Positions 28,941-40,400 are shown, counted from the stretch's first letter. The stretch: 64,000 nucleotides of DNA from Acaryochloris sp. CCMEE 5410 (GCF_000238775.2 NZ_AFEJ02000001.1:2108001-2172000); one strand, 5' to 3'. Made by a program: numbers and translations. Notes: generated by a model not told the origin, from the letters alone.

Positions 28941-29435
28941 TTAAGGGCAACCCAATGAATCGCGAGTATCAACACCCGTGACAGGATTCACACCACTGGC
29001 GGTCTCGCAGAGGATCTTGACTTGGTCCTTATCAATCACGGCAAAACTAAAGTCAGCATCCGTAACGGTGGCATTGCGAAGACTGGACTGCAACAGCATG
29101 GCTTCCGTTAAGATGGCTCCACTGAGGTCGGCTTCTGCAAAGCTGCTCAGGTAAGCCATTCCACCGGTCATATCTACGTTTTTTAGACTGGCACCTGTTA
29201 AGTCAACCCCATTGAACACGACAGCTGTGAGGTCAGCCTCGCTAAAATTGGCCCCCGCCAATTGATTATTACTGAATTCAGCCTCTCGTAAGTCTTGCCC
29301 CGAAAAATCTTGGGTGACAATGTCCTCATCATCAATCGCACGAGTTGCGGCAGAACTGGCGGCATGAACAGGTAAAGGCAGTAATAAAAACAATGCTAAA
29401 AGCGTACATAAAATAGCGGTGCGAATCCGGAACAT
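28941..29435 (-). CDS. Exported pentapeptide-repeat protein
   Basis: 164 residues: signal peptide ([20 protein letters not shown], cut near VHA) followed by about ten pentapeptide repeats of A(D/N)LxX type ([40 protein letters not shown]). The C-terminus carries two cysteines (ILCETASG and SLGCP) likely to form a disulfide. Resembles thylakoid-lumen pentapeptide proteins of unknown function. A TTG at 29498 would add 21 residues before the signal peptide and is rejected. Confidence 0.86.
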   Translation of the reverse strand: MFRIRTAILCTLLALFLLLPLPVHAASSAATRAIDDEDIVTQDFSGQDLREAEFSNNQLAGANFSEADLTAVVFNGVDLTGASLKNVDMTGGMAYLSSFAEADLSGAILTEAMLLQSSLRNATVTDADFSFAVIDKDQVKILCETASGVNPVTGVDTRDSLGCP

Positions 29436-29577
29436 ATTTTCTAAGTTTCTAAAGTCAATTTCTAGAGTAAGGCGAGAGCCAAAGGCCCCCTTTGACAAAA
29501 CTTAATACAAATTGGTCCCTTTGGCACGCACTCCCAAGAAAATCTCAGCCTTAGTACCAGTAATGCAAAAGAACTTT

Positions 29578-29610
29578 TCAAAAGCCCAACACCTACTCGT
29601 CTATGTTGGG
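29578..29610 (-). terminator. Terminator of the DHFR-like gene
   Basis: Stem CCCAACA / TGTTGGG with a 12-base loop; on the minus strand it is followed by CTTTTG. Twenty-one bases after the stop. Confidence 0.6.
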
Positions 29611-29630
29611 GGTCCTAACGTCGCAGTCCC

Positions 29631-30173
29631 TCAACTCACTGCATCGTAAAGGACGTTATAGAACAACAACACTAGTCCGTTGCTATAGATATTGTGATCC
29701 GATAGCTGCAGACGAGTGGTGGGGATAGGGGGTTGGCCACTTGCAAATAAAGGAATTCCAGTGCCAAATAAGACTGGATTCACTTTGAGAATAATTTCAT
29801 CGATATGTTGAGCCGCTAACAGCGTTTTAGCCAACTCTCCACCACCGCAGAGATAGATATCCTGGCCAGATTCCGCTTTCAGATTACGAACCAAGTCATT
29901 CACCTCATCCGCAACAACGGTCACAGCTTCATCTGGACGAATGGGTAACGTTTGAGAAATGACAAACTGTTTCATATGTGGGTAGGGATTAGTGACTCCC
30001 TCTTTGACTCCCACTTCATAAGTCTTCCGTCCCATCAAAACGACATCAAACTGCTGCAAGGCCGCTAAATAATCTGAGACATGATCTCCTTCCATCAAAA
30101 AACCATCAAAGGAACCATCTTCATGGGCAATAAAACCATCAATCGTGGATGCAATATAGTACTTTAGTTTCCG
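29631..30173 (-). CDS. Dihydrofolate-reductase-like protein (RibD C-terminal/YyaP family)
   Basis: 180 residues. KLKYYIASTIDGFIAHEDGSF starts the fold, VVLMGRKTYEVG and IYLCGGGELAKTLL are the NADPH-site segments, VNPVLFGTGIPLF closes it. Family members are NADPH reductases of uncertain substrate; a real folate role is unlikely. The ATG at 30173 is chosen; upstream in-frame starts extend to 30248 but add residues not seen in the family. Confidence 0.85.
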   Translation of the reverse strand, partial: RKLKYYIASTIDGFIAHEDGSFDGFLMEGDHVSDYLAALQQFDVVLMGRKTYEVGVKEGVTNPYPHMKQFVISQTLPIRPDEAVTVVADEVNDLVRNLKAESGQDIYLCGGGELAKTLLAAQHIDEIILKVNPVLFGTGIPLFASGQPPIPTTRLQLSDHNIYSNGLVLLFYNVLYDAVS

Positions 30174-30321
30174 CATAAGTAACCTTGTCATACCCTTGTG
30201 TCCTGAATCTAGACACTGATCAAAGGAAACGACAAGTCCATGCAGCAAAACATGATAATCTGCGCAGGATTGATAGAGATTCCTCTTTTATAGTTGGCCT
30301 TACCATTGAAGCCCCCTGAGT

Positions 30322-31935
30322 TTAGGAAGATTTCAGTGCCGTTGGCTGAGAAACAGATACTGGATCATTCAGCTTCAGTATGCAACCCACCCCAAATCCA
30401 ATCACTAAACCGGAGGCATGGCCGATAAAACTCACTTGAGGAGTCATGGCATCAAAAATCATTTGGATAACTACAAACAGACCAATCAGCCTTAAACGAG
30501 TCGCTGCCACCTTAGAAGATTGCTGTCTGATAATGCGCAGCTGAATCGCAGCTTCAGTTCCGATTAATCCCATAATGGCTCCAGAGGCCCCCACTGCTGC
30601 TGGGGTGACAAAAATACCGGTAATCGTTAATAGGGTCAGTGTCAGCATTGAGCCAATCGCTGTCATTAAATACGAAACTAAAAAGCGCCAAGTGCCCAAC
30701 ATTTTCTCCACAAACGGCCCGAGCAGCGCTAACCCAAACATATTGAGGCTAAGGTGCTGAATGCCAAAGTGCAGAAAAGCTGCTGCCAAGAGTCGCCACC
30801 AGTCCCCGGCGACCACTTCTGACGGGATAAGCGCCCCTAATGTGTACAACGCATTGGTATCTGTCCCCAAATTGAGTCCATTCGCACGACTGCCCAGAAT
30901 GACCTCAGCAACAAAGAAGGCGAGATTTATGACAATCAAGCCTAGGGTGATCGGTGACTGCCAGATCTTGACGCGCTGTCGTTCCCGATCTGGCAATTCT
31001 ACGAATAAGGCATCTCCCCACACCTTTAATTGGTGGTGTGAATGATCATCTAAGGCTTCATCAACGCGGGCTTGGGGATGACGCTGGCGTAGCGTATTAG
31101 CATAGAGGCCATTGCCACTGGCAATCAGTTGATCGAACTCTGTTTGAGCGAACTCGGTTTCACCGGCTGCCATGGCCGCTGTGGCGGACCAAAATTGTTG
31201 GGCTGAATCCGCTATTTTCGCCAGAGGGCCTTTGAGCAAGCGAGTCACCAGTTCTGGCTGCCCACAGAAGGAAAATACGATCAGACGGCTGAAGTCCCAG
31301 TAGTATTTGCTAGCAGCATTGGCCAGTTGAGGCTGGAATCGCTCTAACTCCAGAATCATCTCATTGAGACGATTGGTCTCTCCTAGGGCCATCAGGTAGG
31401 TCGCCATCAGCGAGGTGCTACTCATCACCGTGGCTTTGGGGGTTTCCTGGGTCATCCAGTCCAAGATTTCCTGCCACTCTCCTCGAAAGCGAGAGATTTG
31501 GCAGCGAGCCACAATACTCATCAGGGATTTCGATTGGCTAAACGGTCGCAGTTTGGTTTCAGCCTCCGGCAGTTGACCCGCTTGAGCGAGTTCCATGGCA
31601 TGGAGATAACGAGGCCATTGCCAAAAACTATCCATAGGATGCAACAGTCGTAGCACTTGAGCCCATTGACGCGCAGGCTTAAATCGATGCTGCCAGGTGA
31701 GTTGATTGATGCGAACCGAGCCTCGTTGAGGGATCAGGATCACGAGGAACCAAAGGGCACCACTGATGAGCCCAACATGATTGGGTAAAACTTGCTGGAG
31801 AAAGAGCGTTAATCCCAGGAGCAATGCCGCAATCAGCAGCCAACCTCTAGCCGCCTTGCCTCGTTTGAAACCAACGATTAATAAACTAATACAGGATACA
31901 TAGACCATCCACAGCAACAGTTGATTGAAGTCCAT
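30322..31935 (-). CDS. Rhomboid intramembrane serine protease with long N-terminal domain
   Basis: 537 residues. Three hydrophobic segments lie in the first 65 residues, then a soluble helical region of about 230 residues that looks TPR-like (LAQAGQLPEAETKLRPFSQSK). A membrane helix near 330 leads to the rhomboid domain: WWRLLAAAFLHFGIQHLSLNM, catalytic Ser451 in VGASGAIMG and His506 in IGHASGLVIGF. Catalytic dyad intact. Cleaves membrane helices; substrate unknown. Monocistronic. Confidence 0.92.
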   Translation of the reverse strand: MDFNQLLLWMVYVSCISLLIVGFKRGKAARGWLLIAALLLGLTLFLQQVLPNHVGLISGALWFLVILIPQRGSVRINQLTWQHRFKPARQWAQVLRLLHPMDSFWQWPRYLHAMELAQAGQLPEAETKLRPFSQSKSLMSIVARCQISRFRGEWQEILDWMTQETPKATVMSSTSLMATYLMALGETNRLNEMILELERFQPQLANAASKYYWDFSRLIVFSFCGQPELVTRLLKGPLAKIADSAQQFWSATAAMAAGETEFAQTEFDQLIASGNGLYANTLRQRHPQARVDEALDDHSHHQLKVWGDALFVELPDRERQRVKIWQSPITLGLIVINLAFFVAEVILGSRANGLNLGTDTNALYTLGALIPSEVVAGDWWRLLAAAFLHFGIQHLSLNMFGLALLGPFVEKMLGTWRFLVSYLMTAIGSMLTLTLLTITGIFVTPAAVGASGAIMGLIGTEAAIQLRIIRQQSSKVAATRLRLIGLFVVIQMIFDAMTPQVSFIGHASGLVIGFGVGCILKLNDPVSVSQPTALKSS

Positions 31936-32179
31936 TACTGCTCCTCAGAGGCTGGATTGATGGTCATATATGGTGCTTAACTAAACAACCGGACGTTCCT
32001 GTCATGATAATTCCCTTTGGGAGGCGGTTGTCTGACGAGCACGGTAAAAGTCGGATAGCCGTTGCCTACTGTCAATGCCTGCCCCCACATCTTTCCCCTC
32101 AACCACAAGAGAAGGAGGTAGGCGATACTAAGATCTGAAGACTATATATTATTCCTGCGGTTTATCCTCTGTTGATCCA

Positions 32180-34861
32180 TTGATATCTACCAACGTGACT
32201 ATTTCTAGTACCCCTGACCTACGACATGTGTTGACCAAAGATGTCAACAAAACAATCCTGGACAATGGCTTAACAATCTTACTGAAGGAAGTGCATACGG
32301 CACCGGTCGTCAGTGTGCAAGTGTGGTATCGAGTGGGTTCCCGCAATGAGGCATTAGGGCTCAATGGCATAACCCACCAGCTAGAACACTTGATGTTTAA
32401 GGGCACCCACTCTCGTCCAATCCAATTTGGCAAACTCTTCAGCGCCCTGGGCAGTGCCTCCAACGCCTTTACCAGCTATGACATGACCGCCTATTACGGC
32501 ACCGTGGGTAGCGACAAATTAGAAACCTTGCTGATCCTGGAAGCCGACCGGATGCAGAACGTAACACTGACGGCTGAACATCTGGCCAGTGAGAAGCGTG
32601 TCGTGATTTCAGAGCTGCAGGGCTATGAGAATAGTCCTGACTATCGCCTGAGTAAAGCCGTGATGCAGCAGGCTTTTCCAGAGTCCAACTATGGGTTGTC
32701 AGTTGGAGGAAACAAGTCGGACGTGGAGCAATTTACCCTAGACCAAGTGCAGGAATATTACCAAACCTATTACCAGCCGAGTAATGCCACGTTGGTGATC
32801 ACGGGGGATTTTGACGAACGTACGGTTCTAGAACAAATTCAGACCTACTTTGGTCCCATTCCTAGTCGTCCAGTCGCAACGGCCCCGACACCCATGTCCG
32901 TGGTTACAAAAACTGCCCCCTCAGCGCCGATTGTATTGAAAGAACCTGGCAGCGCCCCTCTGCTAGATGCGGTCTACCCCATCCCTGATGCCCAGCATCC
33001 CGATATTCCGGCCCTAGAGATTTTGGATTCCATTCTATCGGCTGGGCGCAATTCACGGTTTTATCCCGCCTTAATTGAGTCTGGCTTAGCCACGAATGCC
33101 CATGCCTATGTTGCCTCCCTGATGGATGGGGGTTGGTACAACATTTCGGTGACCGCTGCTGCAGGGGAACTGTCAGAAATTGATCAGGTGGTGGAGGCAA
33201 CCCTGGAGCAACTGCGGAGCCAGCCCATTAACCTTGAAGAGCTGGAACGAGCCAAAACTCAGGTCAAGGCTGGCTTTATTCTCAGTAACCGCGAGATTGA
33301 GAATCAGGCGAGCCAGTTGGCCTACAACCAAATTGTCACCAATGATCACTGCTTTAGCGATCGCTATCTAAAGGGGATTGAAGCGGTGACCCCTGCTGAT
33401 GTGCAGCGAGTCGCTCAGACCTATCTCACCCCTACCCAGAGAACGGTTGGTTTATTCGAGCCCACGCAGCTAGAGGGTCAGCCCATGCCTGCGAGCATTC
33501 CCGCCACCCAAACGGCAGAGAACTTTACGCCAAGCGAGCCGGTGGATCCGGCTCAGGTCGCTAAATATCTACCGGACTTGGCCACCTCTGCTGGCTCTGA
33601 CACCCAATCTTTGCCGGAGCGGTGGGTCTTAGATAATGGTCTAACGGTGCTGTTACTCGAGGATCACAGTACGCCCACGGTGACCCTGAGTGGTCATATT
33701 CAGGCTGGCAATCAGTGGGATTATCTGACTTTGGGCGGGGTGGCCAGCATGACGGCGGACAACCTGATGAGTGGCACGACGAGCAAAGATGATCTAGCCA
33801 TTGCTAAAGCCTTAGAAAATCGCGGGGCCAGTTTAGATTTTCTATCCCTGCGAGAAGGCGTTGATGTCTCGGGCTATGCCTTATCTCCTGACCTCCCCGT
33901 GGTGCTAGAGACCTTGGCAGACGTCCTGCAGCATGCGACCTTCCCTCAACAGCTGTTGGATTTATCTCGTCAGCGCATGCTGACCCACCTGCAGTTAGAG
34001 CTAGATGATCCAGGGGCGCTAGCCCGACGGACCTTTCAGCAAAAAATTTATGCCCAAGACCATCCGTTTCATGGGTTCCCCACAGCCAATAGCCTGAAAA
34101 ACATCAGCAGAGAAGGAATTTTGCGGTTTTATGAGCAGCATTATCGTCCCGACAATATGATTTTGACCTTGGTGGGAGATTTTGAGGGTGCGGAGTTGCG
34201 ATCGCACCTCAACCGAACCCTAGGCCAATGGCAAAATCTCCAGAGTTCTACCCCGCTCAACTTTCCTGAACCTCAGATGCCTCCTACGATCCAGCGAGTG
34301 AATGCACCTCTACCGGGCAAAACTCAAGTGGTGACCTATATGGGCTATCCCGGTATTGAACGCCACCATTCTCTCTACTATGCAGCCATGCTTCTGAACC
34401 AGATTATCGGAGGCGATACGTTATCGAGTCGTTTAGGTACTGAAATCCGCGATCGCAAAGGACTCACCTACGGCATCTACAGCTATTTTGCCGCCGGACT
34501 CCATGCAGGTCCCTTTGCCGTACAGATGCAAACATCCCCCGAAGATACTCAAACTGCGATTTCCAGTACCCTCGCCTTACTCAAACAAGTGAAAGCAAAA
34601 GGAATTACTCAGTCCGAGCTAGACACAGCCCAGCGCTCCATCCTCAACAGCTATCCCGTTGATCTGGCTGATCCCGATATTCTGGCCCAGCGGTTTTTGA
34701 TGAATGAAGTCCTGGGCTTACCCATCGAAGAAATCCGTCACCTTCCCCAACGCATCGGCGCTGTCACCATGGCCGAGATTAATCAGGCCATTGAAGCCTT
34801 TATCCATCCTGACCGAATGGTTATCGTTTCTGCTGGTCCCGTGGATGCCATTCGGAGCTAG
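32180..34861 (+). CDS. M16 zinc peptidase, active and inactive halves fused
   Basis: 893 residues. The N-terminal half has the inverted zinc motif H66-x-x-E69-H70 (ITHQLEHLMFKGT) and the distal glutamate in SEKRVVISELQGYENSPD. The C-terminal half (about 480-893) repeats the M16 fold (WVLDNGLTVLLLEDHSTPTV; GDTLSSRLGTEIRDRKGLTYG) but has SMTADNLMSGTT where HxxEH would be, so it is the non-catalytic half. Resembles bacterial processing peptidases that are often encoded as two genes. No signal peptide visible. The start (TTG 32180 or GTG 32195) is uncertain. Confidence 0.92.
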   Translation: MISTNVTISSTPDLRHVLTKDVNKTILDNGLTILLKEVHTAPVVSVQVWYRVGSRNEALGLNGITHQLEHLMFKGTHSRPIQFGKLFSALGSASNAFTSYDMTAYYGTVGSDKLETLLILEADRMQNVTLTAEHLASEKRVVISELQGYENSPDYRLSKAVMQQAFPESNYGLSVGGNKSDVEQFTLDQVQEYYQTYYQPSNATLVITGDFDERTVLEQIQTYFGPIPSRPVATAPTPMSVVTKTAPSAPIVLKEPGSAPLLDAVYPIPDAQHPDIPALEILDSILSAGRNSRFYPALIESGLATNAHAYVASLMDGGWYNISVTAAAGELSEIDQVVEATLEQLRSQPINLEELERAKTQVKAGFILSNREIENQASQLAYNQIVTNDHCFSDRYLKGIEAVTPADVQRVAQTYLTPTQRTVGLFEPTQLEGQPMPASIPATQTAENFTPSEPVDPAQVAKYLPDLATSAGSDTQSLPERWVLDNGLTVLLLEDHSTPTVTLSGHIQAGNQWDYLTLGGVASMTADNLMSGTTSKDDLAIAKALENRGASLDFLSLREGVDVSGYALSPDLPVVLETLADVLQHATFPQQLLDLSRQRMLTHLQLELDDPGALARRTFQQKIYAQDHPFHGFPTANSLKNISREGILRFYEQHYRPDNMILTLVGDFEGAELRSHLNRTLGQWQNLQSSTPLNFPEPQMPPTIQRVNAPLPGKTQVVTYMGYPGIERHHSLYYAAMLLNQIIGGDTLSSRLGTEIRDRKGLTYGIYSYFAAGLHAGPFAVQMQTSPEDTQTAISSTLALLKQVKAKGITQSELDTAQRSILNSYPVDLADPDILAQRFLMNEVLGLPIEEIRHLPQRIGAVTMAEINQAIEAFIHPDRMVIVSAGPVDAIRS

Positions 34862-37371
34862 CAGTTGGGAGCAGAGGGTTGGAAAGCATAATGAGATGGA
34901 CCTTGGCGCTGGGTTGTTAACACGGTGCGTCCCTGTTCATCCTGCTGCCAGCCTTGAGCTTCCGTAATCTCCTGAACTGGAGTATCTGTAGGCAAAGTAG
35001 CCGTCAATTCGGAGGCAGGACTGACCTGAGACAAAGGCTCAGAATCCGTACGCAGGTCTTGCCAAACCGCCAAGGGAGAAAGAGCGCTGTGGGGATTAAT
35101 GGGTAACCCCCCTCGCCCGGAACGTTTAAGTCGGCTTTGGTTCGCAAATTGCCGAGTTTGACATCCCTGCGCAATAGGTTGAGGAGCCTCTACCTCATCG
35201 GGTTGTTCTGCCAGGTTGTCGCTGGGGTCAGCATCGGGGGTGTTGAGTTCCACCACACCATTGAGCTGAGGATTGTTTTGAGAAATGGCTGTAATGTCAT
35301 TTAGGTTAGTGTTGCGATCTCGGACTGCAATCCCAAATAGACCTTGAGTTGTAATCGTAATTTGCCCTCCCGGTCCATTCATCGCATTCGCAGTAATATT
35401 GCTATCCCCCTCAAAAGGCAGTGCAACTAATAAATCGGCATTAATTTTGATATTGCCACCTGCATCAATCCCCGAGGCATTAGTCGTAATATTGCTGCCA
35501 TCTCCCAGGAGTAATAGGTTGGCCTCAATCCTAATATTACCAGCGGGGCTTGCCACTGCATTACTACTAATTTGACTCTGATTTTCCAAGAATACTGAGT
35601 TCGCTGTTACGCTCAAAGAGCCAGTCTGGCCTTGGGCGACACTACTCAGCTGAAGGGTTCCCCCATCCTTGACCATTAAAACGCCAGTATCGATTGTGAC
35701 ATCTCCGGAATTACCTGCACCAAAAGAACCGGCATTAATTTGACTTGCAATCAAGCCTGATCGACTAACACCTAAAATTTCGACCGATTGAGTTGCGTTG
35801 ATCCGGATATCTCCCGCTTGCCCTAAACCAAAGGCACTGGCAGTAATTACACCACCATCACGAAGAATCAGTTTATTGGCTCGAATAATGGTATCCAGGG
35901 CATTATTCTCACTAATAGACGCGGTAGAGATATTACTCGTTGAGAAGCCACGTTTGCTGGACCCGACAATTTCAACCGTACCCCGCGCATTGAGAGTAAT
36001 CGCCCCACCAGGCCCAAGATTTGATCCCGCTGTCAGGTTAGCCCCATTCCGTAAGGTCAGATCGCCTGTATTAATGGTGATATTGCCACTGGGACCACTG
36101 TTAGGGACAAATGCACTACGAGCATTAATTTGACTAATGCTGGTCTGGTCAATCAGGAAGTTTCGAGTAACGGGTTCCGTAAAAGGAACCGCTTCTGGAA
36201 CAAAGCCCAAGAGGATCGTTTCCCCTCCCACATCAATAGAACGAGCTGCATTGATGGTAAGGTTGCCTCCAGGACCCAAGCCATCGGTCGCTGCTGTAAT
36301 CTTTGCACCATCTGTAACCCGCACAGTGCCAGTATTAATTTCGATGGCACTGGCCTGCCCAGAGCCAATTGTGGTTGAAAAAATAGTGGTTGTCTGGGGT
36401 AAAAAGAATCCTCGTTGAGCAAAAAAGGGATCTATTGGACTATTTGGTGCAAAATTGCCCAAAACCTCTAGAGAGGTTTCGGCGTTGACCGTAATACCGC
36501 TACCATCAACATTTCCCAAAGTAATGGATTGCAGTCGTCCTCCATCAGCCAGGGTGACGCGATCGCCCTGCACATTGATCAATCCACCACCTGGGCCACT
36601 CGTATCAACAATCGCTAAATTATCAATGCGAATATCTTGAAAGCGTTGGACACCGCTGTAGTCTAGTCCAAAAGATAAGGGATCGAGCTGCACCTGTTGA
36701 TTCGCATCAACGGCCCCTAACTCAATTCGCCCTCCTGGAGCCGTTAGATTGCCCCTGATATTCACATCGCCCCCCAACAGGCTCAACATTTGACCCGGCT
36801 GAACGGTAAGGCCAGATCGTACTGTAATCGGACCCGGCTGTTGGTCAAACACTAATCCCAGGGGCTGATTAATGGACAGTAACGGCGCAGACTGGGCAGT
36901 AGGCATTGCGCTAAAAGCGCTGCCATTCGGGAACAGAACACGATTTGCTGTTGTGGCTAAAAAAGAGCCCCCTAAATTCAATTGAGCGTTGGGACCAAAC
37001 AAGATCCCTTTGGGGTTAATTAGGAATAAATTAGTGGTTCCATTGGCTCGAAGCACACCATCTACACTCGATGCCTGTCCTCCTGTAATCCGGGCAAAGA
37101 TATGGGTCAGAGCAGGATTCTGATCAAAATAGGCAGTCGTGCCAGGGGGCAAATCAAACTGCCGAAAACTATGAAATAAGTTTTGCCCTGCCTGAGTCCC
37201 GCCCAGAATTCGTTGAATTGCGCCTTCTGAACGCACTTCGGAATTAATCGGCAAAGTAGTATCAGGGCGAATTTGAGCTGAGGCTGAAGACCACAGGCCG
37301 ATCCACCCTAGAACACTGATTGTTGCCCACAGCAAAGCTTTATTGTGATTGGTTCGAGCCAAATTTAACAA
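34858..37371 (-). CDS. Two-partner-secretion exoprotein with filamentous haemagglutinin N-domain
   Basis: 837 residues: signal peptide (cut near ASA, about residue 32), then the TPS/haemagglutination activity domain (GTTAYFDQNPALTHIFARIT, NGTTNLFLINPKGILFGPNA, LNLGGSFLATTANRV), followed by about 500 residues of beta-helix repeats with recurring GG.I.I.T/A and NLTIN patterns, and a polar tail with a CQTR motif. Typical of large cyanobacterial TPS proteins; no TpsB/FhaC transporter is encoded nearby. Its end overlaps the M16 gene convergently by 4 bases. Begins with TTG. Confidence 0.9.
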   Translation of the reverse strand: MLNLARTNHNKALLWATISVLGWIGLWSSASAQIRPDTTLPINSEVRSEGAIQRILGGTQAGQNLFHSFRQFDLPPGTTAYFDQNPALTHIFARITGGQASSVDGVLRANGTTNLFLINPKGILFGPNAQLNLGGSFLATTANRVLFPNGSAFSAMPTAQSAPLLSINQPLGLVFDQQPGPITVRSGLTVQPGQMLSLLGGDVNIRGNLTAPGGRIELGAVDANQQVQLDPLSFGLDYSGVQRFQDIRIDNLAIVDTSGPGGGLINVQGDRVTLADGGRLQSITLGNVDGSGITVNAETSLEVLGNFAPNSPIDPFFAQRGFFLPQTTTIFSTTIGSGQASAIEINTGTVRVTDGAKITAATDGLGPGGNLTINAARSIDVGGETILLGFVPEAVPFTEPVTRNFLIDQTSISQINARSAFVPNSGPSGNITINTGDLTLRNGANLTAGSNLGPGGAITLNARGTVEIVGSSKRGFSTSNISTASISENNALDTIIRANKLILRDGGVITASAFGLGQAGDIRINATQSVEILGVSRSGLIASQINAGSFGAGNSGDVTIDTGVLMVKDGGTLQLSSVAQGQTGSLSVTANSVFLENQSQISSNAVASPAGNIRIEANLLLLGDGSNITTNASGIDAGGNIKINADLLVALPFEGDSNITANAMNGPGGQITITTQGLFGIAVRDRNTNLNDITAISQNNPQLNGVVELNTPDADPSDNLAEQPDEVEAPQPIAQGCQTRQFANQSRLKRSGRGGLPINPHSALSPLAVWQDLRTDSEPLSQVSPASELTATLPTDTPVQEITEAQGWQQDEQGRTVLTTQRQGPSHYAFQPSAPNC

Positions 37372-37486
37372 GAAAAAAATTTATTAAATGGTGCAGGTCA
37401 AACATGAAGTCACCCACTAACTTATCAAGAGATGAAGGTTGTCACCAGTCTGATCCGATTCAAGTTGGCCCATCGTTTAACCCAGA

Positions 37487-40400
37487 CTAAGCAATGGCAT
37501 CCGGTAATTCTGCTCGGTTATAGAGAAAATTGACCATTGCCTGGGAGCTATCCAACAGCTCAGGGGTCTCTGCCAGGGTCTGTTTTAACTCTTCCGAAAC
37601 CACTTTCACATAGGTCTGGGGGAGACTCTCTGGATTACTCGATTTGATAATAATCAGTTGGCCCAGCAGCAGAACTCCATTTTCTACAGCAGCAATGATT
37701 TTTAACAGAGCTGCGAGGGCCTTGGCACTCTGATGGAGAAGTGACGATGGCTCATCATATTGTTGCCTGGGTGGGTGACCGCGAAACAAGTCAACCCCCA
37801 CTTGGGCAATTTCAGCGAACTGCTGGGAGGAAAGTTGATCCGTATCTTGATATTGAACATCTTGAACTAAGGTATCTTCTTCAACTCGAAGCACAACCGG
37901 ATTATGGTATCCACAGGCCATCGCATATTGTTCAACACCACGATGGACCGCCGAAGATACGCCATTAGCATCAAAAATCCTCATCTTAAAGGTTTGCTTT
38001 GCACTCGCATCTGCACTGTCATGCAGAACTTTAGGAAAAACATCCTGGTCAAATAGATCCTGGATGCGTTGTCTGAGGCTCTCAGGTTCCACTTGATCCA
38101 GCACCCCTTGGTAATCATCCCGAACGTCATAGTCCGTCCGCGAGGGGGGCGATTCCAGCTTGCTCAGCCAGGCTGTATGTAGGGTTGGCCCAATATTTAA
38201 CTCCGGGTGATTCAGCCGATATAGCGGCCCTTGGCTGAGGTGGGCGGCATCAAAGATCCATAGCTCACTCAACTTAGGATGGATTGCATGGTCTGTTTGT
38301 GGATAATCCGTCGCCACAACTACGCAAACAATATAGCCATGGGTAGAACTGGGGAGGCCATCTTCTCTGGGGACGAACTGAGGAGAGCTGGCATAACAGC
38401 CTGGCGGAAAGGCGTAATAGTCTTCAACCTTGAGTTGAGGAGGCGTGGAGGTCTGTCCGTCTAGAGCAGGAGTCTGACTGACTCGCAGTAGATTGGCTGG
38501 TCTGCCTTCCTTAGCAAGCCGGTTAATTTGTTGATCGAGTACTTGAGGCTCGATTTGTTCTTTGTATAAATCGAGATGATTGAGGGTGTGATGATTAGGC
38601 CAGGCACCGCCACAATTCCAATACACATCTGTGACTTGGTTGGCTGTCTTTTCGTTGAGGGCAAAGAAGGCCAGCAGCTGAAACTTGTCTTCGTCTTCAA
38701 TAATGACTTTTTCAGATTGCCCCGTTTCCATATTTAGGGTCCACGTCCCTAACTGATTCGGTGCCATACTGTTGGCTAAAACCCCGGATCGCTGCTGCAG
38801 GGCTTCATTGATATCTTCTGGACAAGGTTGGCCTGAGTTGCTAGTGGCGGAATAATGACAGACTGCCTCATCAATTTTGTTGACAAACTCGGCTGGATCA
38901 AGACCTTTGATATGACCGACATGGAGCACCACTTTACCGGCTGGATTATCATAGCTCGCCAGGAAATGGGCAGTTTCCGGTTGAAGACGAAAATGCTTAG
39001 CCTTGACTTTGCGGACACCTAGACTGGAATCCCCAGACTCCAGATCAGAGCGGGCAATAACGTACACATCGGTGTAGGGGGTTTGGGCGTAGTTGAGGAA
39101 TGAGAATAAATCTTGAAAATCCTGGCGCCAGTCCCTTTTAACCTCTTGTTTAATCTCCTCTGGATTTTTATCGGGAGAGTCAGTTGAGGTGGGAGTGGGT
39201 TCAGCCTTTTCGGTCCCTTTCTGTTTGGAGCGGGCAACAAACCGAACGATCTTGCGTAGGTTTTTTGTAAAATCTTGGGGATTGAAGAGGCTGGGCAGTA
39301 CATCAGCCACCACAAATTTAAAGCTGGAATCAGAGATGACAATGTAGTCTTTCGTCAAAGACATTTGATGAACGGACTGATAGATGGGAATTGAACGCCC
39401 CTTCTCCGTGACCACTTCCCATTGATTGGATTCCTCAATCTCTGTTTGCTCCCCCTGCCATCGATAGAGGAAAAGCCGATCGGTCCCCCCTACTTCCCAG
39501 AAGCTCAAAATAGCCAGCAATATCCCGACTAGCCACAGCGCAACATTAACGACCCCCAACACAACATAGTTAAAGAAGGACATTCGCGGGACACTGGGGT
39601 CTTCTTCCTCTTGCTTATTGATGAATTCCAAAACCCCTTTGAGGAAATAGGGCTGCAGCCGTGAGACTTGCATCATGCTCCCCATGGATTTGGTGCCATT
39701 GACCATATAAACGGCATCTTCATGGTCGTCATAAACCGGATGGGCCGATGACAAAATCATGGGAAAGACCTGGGACAAAATCGGGAACCCAAACCACTTT
39801 TGCAAAGGCCGTGAAACCGCTGGCATATCAAAAATGGGTTTCCAATCTTTATTGAGGCCGACGGGAGCAACTAATCCTAAGGAGCAAGGGTCAACTTCAT
39901 AGGGCCGTCCGGCATCCCAAGTCACCAGTAACCGCTCGCTATCATTTTGTTTCGGCTTTAAGGGTAACCAGGCGGTATTGAGATAATTTCGACCGCCCAA
40001 CCCGATCGATAGACGCGTTAGGGCTGCATCCCGAAACGTCAGCTGCTGATAGTCTGACCTCGGCTTTTGATACTTGGGGTTGGATTCCAAAGCCCAGTCT
40101 GCATAGTAATCAGGGGTTTTGATTAGACGAGTCGCTAAATGGGCCCATCCCGGTTGCTGGGTTGTGGCACAAGGCTGTTCGGGGTGAGGGTTTTCTGGTG
40201 TAGCGGTTGAATGCACAGAGTTATGAAAATCTAAGCGATAGATCATGCCATCGCCAGAATAAATATGTTGCCAACCATCTTGGGTGGGTAAATAAATCTC
40301 AGTATTTTCTATCTTTTTGGAATCAAAAGAGGCTGCCGTGCCAATCACAAATACATGGCCTTTCAAGGTGGAGGGGAGAGGCCCTAGCTCCTCAGACTGG

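Noticed and set aside
36137-36418. Open frames antisense to the TPS exoprotein
   Set aside because: They lie wholly inside a strong gene with clear repeats; overlapping frames are expected there.
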